Source: an uncultured Lachnospiraceae bacterium
GTDB lineage: Bacteria > Bacillota > Clostridia > Lachnospirales > Lachnospiraceae
Assembly (NCBI GenBank): GCA_902783305.1
Contig: CACZQU010000189.1
Location: 1-5,818, forward strand
Reading direction: 5' to 3'
DNA length: 5,818 nt
The notes beneath the pieces were generated by a model. It was not told the origin of the DNA and did no database searches. It worked only from the letters and a program-made list of their open reading frames with translations. Below are positions 1-3,281 of this stretch, in pieces. Position 1 is the first letter of the stretch. Every line of letters starts with the position of its first letter. The position numbers and the translations under genes are program-made.

Positions 1-64
1 AGAGCATGTATCTTCCTCCTACATATCCCATATAGCCATTTTCCGTGTAGTATCCTTTCATCAT
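1..64 (-). CDS. 5' end of a small protein gene, partial, leaves the left edge
   Basis: Read on the minus strand from 64, the first 21 codons give MMKGYYTENGYMGYVGGRYM followed by L, and the frame is open to the window edge. The start is well supported: an AAGGAGG ribosome site (plus-strand CCTCCTT, 71-77) sits 6 nt upstream of the first ATG; a second ATG follows directly. The Gly/Tyr-rich opening resembles, from memory, the start of short uncharacterised proteins common in gut Clostridia, but no function is assignable and the C-terminus is missing. It is divergent from the WYL regulator at 187, sharing about 120 bp of intergenic DNA, so the regulator may control it. The start is fairly certain; the identity is not. 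Confidence 0.72.
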   Translation of the reverse strand, partial: MMKGYYTENGYMGYVGGRYML

Positions 65-92
65 CAGATACCTCCTTCCGTGAATGATACAG

Positions 93-121
93 TTGATTTT
101 TGTCTTTGCTGGTTATATAAT
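93..121 (+). promoter_or_regulatory. sigma-A-type promoter for the WYL regulator
   Basis: TTGATT (93-98) and a perfect TATAAT (116-121) are separated by 17 bp, the optimum for the housekeeping sigma factor. Transcription would begin near 128, leaving a leader of about 58 nt before the ATG at 187. The ribosome site GAGGA (176-180) lies 6 nt from that ATG. No comparably good promoter was found for the divergent leftward gene, although the same AT-rich stretch could serve both. Confidence 0.72.
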
Positions 122-124
122 AAA

Positions 125-154
125 TCATTGAATGTACCCATATGAGGACAATGA
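125..154. promoter_or_regulatory. possible operator: inverted repeat at the transcription start
   Basis: TCATTG (125-130) and CAATGA (149-154) form an inverted repeat with an 18-nt spacer. It begins 3 bp downstream of the -10 box and spans the predicted start of transcription in the divergent intergenic region. That is a natural place for autoregulation by a WYL-family repressor. Half-sites of 6 bp can arise by chance, so this is a weak inference. Confidence 0.25.
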
Positions 155-186
155 GCTATTTTTTTTCATTTTTCTGAGGAAAACCG

Positions 187-1161
187 ATGGCAGAAGAAAA
201 ATTGAAAATCCTGTACTTAATGAAACTTCTCCAGGAAGAAACAGATCCGGCACATCCGTTGAATGCGGGGCAGCTTTGCGAAGGGATGATGTCACGGTTT
301 GGCCTTTCCTATGAGAGAAAGACAATTTATAAGGATATGGAACGCCTTAAATCCTATGGGGTTAAAATAGGCCAGAAGAAAGGAAGCTCATTCGGCTATT
401 TTATAGAAGAAAGAGAATTCTCTCTCCCGGAGTTAAAACTCCTTGTCGATGCTGTCCAGTCCTCAAAATTCATTACGAAGGAGAAGTCAGAAGAACTCAT
501 CCGCAAGCTGGAGAACCAGACCAGTCATGAGAATGCGAAACGGCTCCAGCGGCAGGTCTTTATCTACAACCGGATCAAAGCGGGCAATGACTCCATCTAT
601 GTAAATGTAGATGCCATACACGAAGCGATTCAGAAGAACTGTCAGATTTCTTTTAAATACTGTGAGTGGACAGTGGAGAAAGAACTTATTCAGAGGAAAA
701 ATGGGGCGGAATATGTGGTATCCCCCTGGGCTCTTTCCTGGAATGATGAGAATTATTATCTTGTTGGTTTCGAAAACAGGATCAAACACTACCGGGTAGA
801 CAAGATGCAGGACATTAAACTTCTGGCGGATCCCCGGCTGGGGAAGGAGCAATTTGTGGACTTCGATCTTGCCGCTTACGCAAAGAAGACCTTTGGCATG
901 TATGGCGGCAGGGACCAGAAACTGGTGCTGGAAGGAGAGAAGAAGCTGGCTGGCGTTATTATTGACCGGTTTGGGACGGATGTTATCATGATTCCTCATG
1001 GAAAAGACAGATTCCATGTGATGGTAACCGTGTCGATCAGCCCCCAGTTCTTCGGATGGCTGGCAGGACTTGGAGGAAAAGTCCGTATTAGTTCCCCGGA
1101 GGATGTCTGCGAAGAGTATAAGGCTTATTTGAAAAAGATAATTGACACAGCTGTCTCTTGA
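187..1161 (+). CDS. WYL-domain transcriptional regulator (HTH-WYL)
   Basis: A 324-residue protein with the usual length and order of the DeoR/YafY-like WYL family. Residues 3-62 form a winged helix-turn-helix, with a recognition-type segment RKTIYKDMERLKSYG around 44-58. Residues 137-211 form the WYL domain: the signature is degenerate (ENYYLVGF, 188-195) and is followed by the conserved HYRVDKM stretch (201-207). Residues 245-320 match the C-terminal WCX extension. Family members bind DNA as dimers and sense a ligand, often a nucleic acid or nucleotide, through the WYL pocket; the ligand here is unknown. The start is fixed by GAGGA 6 nt upstream and by the promoter at 93-121. The gene is divergent from the leftward gene at 64, a likely target, and is followed by a strong terminator, so it is probably monocistronic. 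Confidence 0.93.
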   Translation: MAEEKLKILYLMKLLQEETDPAHPLNAGQLCEGMMSRFGLSYERKTIYKDMERLKSYGVKIGQKKGSSFGYFIEEREFSLPELKLLVDAVQSSKFITKEKSEELIRKLENQTSHENAKRLQRQVFIYNRIKAGNDSIYVNVDAIHEAIQKNCQISFKYCEWTVEKELIQRKNGAEYVVSPWALSWNDENYYLVGFENRIKHYRVDKMQDIKLLADPRLGKEQFVDFDLAAYAKKTFGMYGGRDQKLVLEGEKKLAGVIIDRFGTDVIMIPHGKDRFHVMVTVSISPQFFGWLAGLGGKVRISSPEDVCEEYKAYLKKIIDTAVS

Positions 1162-1173
1162 AATCAGTATATC

Positions 1174-1262
1174 CGTCCATGTCTCCCAGCGTTTCAATGT
1201 CGATCCTGGATCCCTCCGGTATCAGAATTGAAATACTGGGAAATATGGGCGATTTTTTTTTT
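1174..1262 (+). terminator. long gap-free palindrome with T10 tract, terminator of the WYL gene
   Basis: Starting 12 nt after the regulator's stop codon, 1174-1210 pairs with 1215-1251 around a TCCC loop without a single bulge. By hand count there are 37 pair positions: 27 Watson-Crick, 5 G-U and 5 mismatches. The strongest block is 1177-1198 against 1227-1248. A run of ten T (1253-1262) follows after one A, as in an intrinsic terminator for rightward transcription. No T tract follows in the leftward direction. The stem is far longer than a normal terminator, which suggests a diverged inverted duplication or mobile palindrome now working as a terminator. Confidence 0.75.
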
Positions 1263-1391
1263 CATAGCCATCATGTCGACAGACTCCTGAAAAACCTGCT
1301 CTTTGACTTGCTGCACTCTTTTTCCAGATTCCTGAAAATGTGCTTTTAACCTTTCATATTCCCTTCTGTATGGGGAGCCTTCCCCTGTCAT
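1194..1391 (-). CDS. 65-codon fragment, predicted coiled coil, unrecognised
   Basis: The minus-strand frame codes for a helical, charged segment (YERLKAHFQESGKRVQQVKE around residues 13-32) with heptad-like spacing, then runs into the palindrome and terminator at 1174-1262. The last 20 or so codons are therefore not independent sequence. There is no ribosome site before the ATG at 1391, and the frame stays open only a few codons further upstream. The helix pattern is reminiscent of the C-terminal dimerisation helix of MerR-type regulators, but this is only a visual impression. Most likely it is a relic of a lost leftward gene or a chance frame. Confidence 0.22.
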   Translation of the reverse strand: MTGEGSPYRREYERLKAHFQESGKRVQQVKEQVFQESVDMMAMKKKIAHISQYFNSDTGGIQDRH

Positions 1392-1393
1392 GA

Positions 1394-1592
1394 AGTCTGC
1401 AGGAGGTTACGGCCTTTTCTGAAGACGATTCTATGAAAGGAGACCTATATATGACTCCAGTACAAGGTTACTATTCACGGTCTGACTTTCCCCGCGCGTG
1501 GCTTTACGGTTAATCCGTGAATAGTAGTACAGCGGAAATTCCTGGCAACGGAACATCCCTATTTTATTGAAATGAAGAATCTGGTGAGGTAA
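1394..1592 (+). pseudogene. small ORF interrupted by a palindromic repeat
   Basis: An open frame begins after a TGA at 1391-1393, passes an ATG at 1433 and an ATG at 1451, and is cut by the repeat at 1460-1530. If the 67 nt from 1464 to 1530 (element plus one GTAC) are removed, the frame continues without a stop: SEDDSMKGDLYMTPVQ joins RKFLATEHPYFIEMKNLVR, ending with TAA at 1590-1592, 43 codons in all. The ATG at 1451 has an excellent ribosome site (AAAGGAGA, 1436-1443, 7 nt spacing). The product is not recognised. In the present sequence translation from 1451 instead reads into the repeat and gives a 20-residue peptide ending RAWLYG at 1513. The reconstruction is an inference; an open run of 43 codons is suggestive, not decisive. 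Confidence 0.4.
1460..1530 (+). repeat. palindromic intergenic repeat, copy 1
   Basis: TACTATTCACGG (1469-1480) and CCGTGAATAGTA (1515-1526) form a perfect 12-bp inverted repeat around a 34-nt GC-rich loop. The whole is bracketed by GTAC at 1460-1463 and 1527-1530. The loop contains the start of a 28-nt block (1491-1518, beginning CCCGCGCGTGGCTTTACGGT) that recurs exactly at 2358-2385. GTAC could be a 4-bp target duplication or part of the stem; being self-complementary, it does not tell which. A competing small hairpin, ACGG with CCGT (1506-1509/1515-1518), uses the same 3' arm. It resembles the short dispersed palindromes of Lachnospiraceae genomes. Confidence 0.7.
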
Positions 1593-1595
1593 AAT
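1567..1595 (+). promoter_or_regulatory. probable promoter for the 1624-2072 gene pair
   Basis: TTGAAA (1567-1572) and TAAAAT (1590-1595) are separated by 17 bp, each matching the housekeeping consensus at five of six positions. Transcription would start near 1602, about 20 nt before the ATG at 1624. The promoter lies inside the tail of the broken ORF at 1394-1592, just downstream of repeat copy 1. Confidence 0.5.
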
Positions 1596-1623
1596 AATAG
1601 AAGACAGGTGGTTCTTTAGTGAA

Positions 1624-1860
1624 ATGTCAGGCCATGGTCACAAATCTCTTCTGGCGAACCGCATCACCAGGAGGCGGGAGCAGATCGTCAAAAAGACCGT
1701 TTTAAAGATGATGGACGAGTTCGGATATGATGTGCAGCTGACATATAAGAAGAAAGCAGTATTTGTTTTTCTTCGATATCACTATCTTCCACCAGAACGG
1801 TTTGCTGGAATATCTGAAGAGCAGTTGACCAAGGTTCTGGAGAGAGGTATTTATATATGA
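1624..1860 (+). CDS. hypothetical 78-residue basic protein
   Basis: The product is not recognised. The N-terminal half is strongly basic (ANRITRRREQIVKKTVLK, about residues 11-28) and probably helical. The centre has a beta-like stretch (KKKAVFVFLRYHYLPPERF, 42-60) and the end is helical (SEEQLTKVLERG, 64-75). No signal peptide, membrane helix or cysteine motif is visible. The ribosome site is mediocre: AGGTGG (1605-1610) sits about 13 nt from the ATG, and a GTG at 1619 in another frame has better spacing but opens only a 28-codon frame. A promoter at 1567-1595 and an ATGA overlap with the next gene support a real gene. A basic protein paired with a small membrane protein recalls small accessory modules, but no function can be given. 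Confidence 0.6.
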   Translation: MSGHGHKSLLANRITRRREQIVKKTVLKMMDEFGYDVQLTYKKKAVFVFLRYHYLPPERFAGISEEQLTKVLERGIYI

Positions 1861-2072
1861 AAAAAATAGGAATTGCTCTTATCGCCCTTCAGGGATTTGC
1901 TGTTTTAGGAGGAATGGAAAAGGGCAGTGTGAATGGGCTTGTTCCAGGAGCATACCTGAGAGGATTGTTTACTGTTACGGGTCTGGGATCCGTTCTGGAA
2001 ATATCAGGGTATTTTCTTCCGCTTATTGTTGGGATAGTATTAATTGCTGTTGAGAAAAAGAAAAACGGGTAA
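1857..2072 (+). CDS. small two-helix membrane protein, hypothetical
   Basis: A 71-residue protein with a hydrophobic N-terminal helix (KKIGIALIALQGFAVLGG, residues 2-19), a short polar loop, and a second helix (YFLPLIVGIVLIAVE, 52-66) ending in a lysine-rich tail (KKKNG), which points to a cytoplasmic C-terminus. Short proteins of this plan are common in Lachnospiraceae; none I know has an assigned role. The ATG overlaps the stop of the preceding gene as ATGA, and AGAGAGG (1841-1847) lies 9 nt upstream, so the pair is cotranscribed and translationally coupled. No terminator is evident after it. Confidence 0.66.
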   Translation: MKKIGIALIALQGFAVLGGMEKGSVNGLVPGAYLRGLFTVTGLGSVLEISGYFLPLIVGIVLIAVEKKKNG

Positions 2073-2074
2073 TC

Positions 2075-2380
2075 GTGCGCATTATGACGCATAAGGGAAG
2101 GAGTGGAAGGAATGAAATCTACCAGGCTGTACGCTCACTTCGTCCGATACCGGAACATCAAAGTCAGGAGGCGGAACTGGAACTGCTTTCCTTCATAAAG
2201 GCGATTTGGGAGGTCAGGGACTGCCATATCAATTATCAGCTTGCACTGATTCAGTACTGCTGCGCCGAGGGCGCTGATGTCCGGTGGGCATCGTTTAGCG
2301 CCGACTTAAGGAGGGAGACGAGACCGAGTGGAAACGCGCTATTTCGGGTACCATTCGCCCGCGCGTGGCTTTACGGTTAA
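2075..2380 (+). CDS. doubtful ORF ending inside repeat copy 2
   Basis: A 101-codon frame opens at GTG 2075, or ATG 2084, 2 nt after the preceding stop, but with no ribosome site for either. The middle (EAELELLSFIKAIWEVRDC and the following QLALIQYCCAEGADVRWASF) is protein-like but matches nothing I recognise. The last eight codons, FARAWLYG plus stop, are supplied by the repeat, as also happens at copy 1. A much better start signal at 2098-2114 serves a different frame. It may be a relic whose real start has been lost, or a chance frame. Confidence 0.28.
   Translation: MRIMTHKGRSGRNEIYQAVRSLRPIPEHQSQEAELELLSFIKAIWEVRDCHINYQLALIQYCCAEGADVRWASFSADLRRETRPSGNALFRVPFARAWLYG
2112..2198 (+). CDS. 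possible 28-residue basic peptide with a strong ribosome site
   Basis: AAGGAG (2098-2103) lies 8 nt before an ATG at 2112, the best initiation signal in this stretch. The frame runs 28 codons (MKSTRLYAHFVRYRN, then a basic run KVRRRNW) to TAA at 2196-2198. It overlaps the doubtful 2075-2380 frame. Either it is a genuine small basic peptide, third in line after the 1624 and 1857 genes, or it is the surviving start of a longer gene that shifted frame. Confidence 0.35.
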   Translation: MKSTRLYAHFVRYRNIKVRRRNWNCFPS

Positions 2381-2400
2381 TCCGTAAATAATTACCCGGG
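2342..2400 (+). repeat. palindromic intergenic repeat, copy 2, diverged
   Basis: This stretch shares an exact 28-nt block with copy 1 (2358-2385 against 1491-1518) plus a looser match to its left arm (CTATT, CGG). The 12-bp outer stem of copy 1 is not preserved. Instead TTTACGG (2370-2376) and CCGTAAA (2382-2388) form a perfect 7-bp hairpin around TTAAT, enclosed by CGGGTA (2345-2350) paired with TACCCG (2393-2398). So two bases-paired arrangements replace the single long stem. It lies directly in front of the surface-anchor relic and 827 nt after the first copy's core ends in 1518-2358 spacing terms of about 0.84 kb. Confidence 0.66.
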
Positions 2401-2401
2401 A

Positions 2402-2512
2402 GCTGAGATGGCGGCAACGGGGTGTGAATGAACCTTGATTTTCTATTTGATTGGTGCGATAATGATGGCAATTGGAGGCTTTGGCGTCCTGATGAAGAGG
2501 AAGGCATCGTGA
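2402..2512 (+). pseudogene. relic of an LPXTG-type cell-wall-anchored protein, C-terminal end
   Basis: In one frame, 2432-2512 codes for TLIFYLIGAI, then MMAIGGFGVLMKRKAS and a stop. This is a single hydrophobic helix with a positively charged end, exactly like the sorting tail of sortase substrates. Upstream in the same frame, MAATG (2408-2422) stands where LPxTG is expected, but the L and P are gone and a TGA (2429-2431) separates it from the helix. No larger frame feeds into it: repeat copy 2 lies immediately upstream. Sortase substrates of this type end in LPxTG, helix, KRK; the reading as a decayed one is an inference. The alternative is the end of a small single-helix membrane protein. 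Confidence 0.5.
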
Positions 2513-2596
2513 GGTCTTCTTTCTCATCAATTGTTTCGCTTTGCACGATGGAAACAGCTGTTGAAAGCATAAACCTGTAGTCACAGGACATAATTG

Positions 2597-2620
2597 GAAA
2601 AGCCGCTTAACTGGCTTTTC
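2597..2620 (+). terminator. weak hairpin, GAAAAGCC/GGCTTTTC
   Basis: GAAAAGCC (2597-2604) and GGCTTTTC (2613-2620) pair perfectly over 8 bp around an 8-nt loop. The T-rich 3' arm runs into TTGTC, giving a modest U stretch, so weak termination of rightward transcription is possible, and the A-rich 5' arm would do the same leftward. It separates the surface-anchor relic from the flavoprotein relic. Confidence 0.42.
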
Positions 2621-2650
2621 TTGTCAGGAGAAAGGAAAGAAGCCAAAAAC

Positions 2651-2819
2651 ATGAAAAAACTCATTATTACCGGGCTGGTTATCATGGCTTGTGCCTCATT
2701 TGTCCATGCGGAATCAATGACTGATGGCAAGTTTCAGGGAACCGCCAATGGTATGTGCGCATGCAGGGTATATCGCCGGAATGAAGGTGTCGTCAGAAGC
2801 GTCAACTACAGCTGAGTAA
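2651..2819 (+). pseudogene. relic of a secreted FMN-binding/flavoprotein gene, two ends fused
   Basis: The ATG at 2651 opens with a clear signal peptide (MKKLIITGLVIMACASFVHA, cleavage before ES) followed by TDGKFQGTANGM, the usual opening of an FMN_bind domain (typically DGxYxGxAxGxxG). The frame then turns to unrelated residues and stops at 2815. In the neighbouring frame, 2757-2819 reads AHAGYIAGMKVSSEASTTAE and a stop, which resembles the C-terminal end of flavoproteins of the fumarate-reductase type, where an Ala/Gly-rich helix follows the FAD site. The simplest reading is a large deletion joining the two ends out of frame near 2756. The 54-residue product from 2651 could still be exported but lacks the FMN attachment region. 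Ribosome site AAAGGA (2631-2636) is distantly placed, 14 nt. Confidence 0.55.
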
Positions 2820-2840
2820 ATGGATTTTTTCCCTTTTATC

Positions 2841-2870
2841 ATCCGGTGAGGTAACTCACCGGGTTTATTT
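2841..2870 (+). terminator. intrinsic terminator after the flavoprotein relic
   Basis: CCGGTGAG (2843-2850) and CTCACCGG (2855-2862) form a perfect 8-bp GC-rich stem with a GTAA tetraloop, extended by one wobble and one A-T pair, and followed by GTTTATTT. It sits 22 nt after the stop at 2817-2819, the expected place for the terminator of the original gene. Confidence 0.75.
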
Positions 2871-2886
2871 CCCGTTCGATATATAG

Positions 2887-2961
2887 CCAAAGAAGAACCT
2901 TCCTCTAATTGGTGTGGAAGAACAGGAAGAATCAGGTGAAGTAGAAGCAGAAGAAGAGTAA
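2887..2961 (+). pseudogene. acidic C-terminal tail of a lost gene
   Basis: After a TAG at 2884-2886 the frame reads PKKNLPLIG then VEEQEESGEVEAEEE and a TAA at 2959-2961. Biased acidic composition like this is unlikely in random DNA of this base content and looks like the end of a real protein, but no start codon or ribosome site is present. The parent gene is not recognisable. It lies just past the terminator at 2841-2870 and is followed by about 80 nt with nothing I can identify before the next hairpin. Confidence 0.35.
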
Positions 2962-3036
2962 GATTAAACAAACCGCAGGCCTGGAATGTGGGGAATGAAG
3001 CTCTGCTTTTCGACAGGACGAAGAGGCTGACTGCGG

Positions 3037-3085
3037 AAAAAAGAAATGACCGCTCAAGTTTGCCAGACTCGGGGCGGTCATTTCT
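3037..3085 (-). terminator. 12-bp hairpin terminator oriented leftward
   Basis: AGAAATGACCGC (3042-3053) and GCGGTCATTTCT (3074-3085) pair perfectly around a 20-nt loop. Read on the minus strand the stem ends in TTTCTTTTTT (from A3037-3042), a proper U tract; on the plus strand it is followed only by AATTG. It therefore fits best as a terminator for a leftward gene located to its right, but no such gene remains there: the next genes point rightward. Confidence 0.6.
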
Positions 3086-3146
3086 AATTGTGGTAAACCA
3101 TCACACTATCGGAGAAGGTGATGAAGCAGGACTGTTTCCGCAAGAA

Positions 3147-3281
3147 ATGAGTGTTCTTGTAACCGACGATGACAGCATTGCTCTGGAACACGTGGAGATC
3201 ATTCTCAGCCAGGTCGGTATCAGCCGTGAGAAGGCAAAGTCCGGCTGGGAAGGCATAGTAGGAATGTGGGAGGTAATATGA
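3147..3281 (+). pseudogene. N-terminal stub of a response-regulator receiver domain
   Basis: The 44 codons from ATG 3147 begin MSVLVTDDDSIALEHVEIIL and continue SQVGISREKAKSGWEGIVGM. This is the first beta strand, the acidic Asp-Asp-Asp pocket, the first helix and the second strand of a CheY-like receiver. The phosphoacceptor Asp strand and everything after it are missing (a receiver is about 115-120 residues). The frame is open upstream to at least 3090. It may be the remains of the receiver of another hybrid kinase. Its TGA overlaps the kinase start (ATGA, 3278-3281), and the kinase ribosome site GGGAGG (3268-3273) lies inside it. In turn a 9-codon frame from ATG 3121, with GGAG 6 nt upstream, ends in an ATGA overlap with 3147, so it may still be translated. 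Confidence 0.62.

Noticed and set aside
132..314. 60-codon plus-strand frame starting at ATG 132
   Set aside because: No ribosome site, begins at the predicted transcription start, and overlaps the WYL gene in another frame.
487..1197. 236-codon frame on the minus strand opposite the WYL gene
   Set aside because: It is antisense to a well-supported regulator, has no ribosome site and its sequence shows no family features; long antisense frames arise from codon bias.
1619..1704. GTG start with better ribosome-site spacing than ATG 1624
   Set aside because: It opens a 28-codon frame of random-looking composition, whereas the frame from 1624 is longer and coupled to the next gene.
1460..2400. 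CRISPR array or integron-type recombination sites
   Set aside because: Only two repeat copies about 0.8 kb apart, no spacers, no cas or integrase gene, and no attC-like paired core sites.
2574..2587. Small hairpin CCTGT/ACAGG
   Set aside because: Only 5 bp with no U tract; too common by chance to annotate.
2295..2591. 98- and 81-codon minus-strand frames over repeat copy 2 and the sorting tail
   Set aside because: Low-complexity Ser/Arg/Pro composition, no ribosome site, and they cross a repeat; the plus-strand reading explains the segment better.
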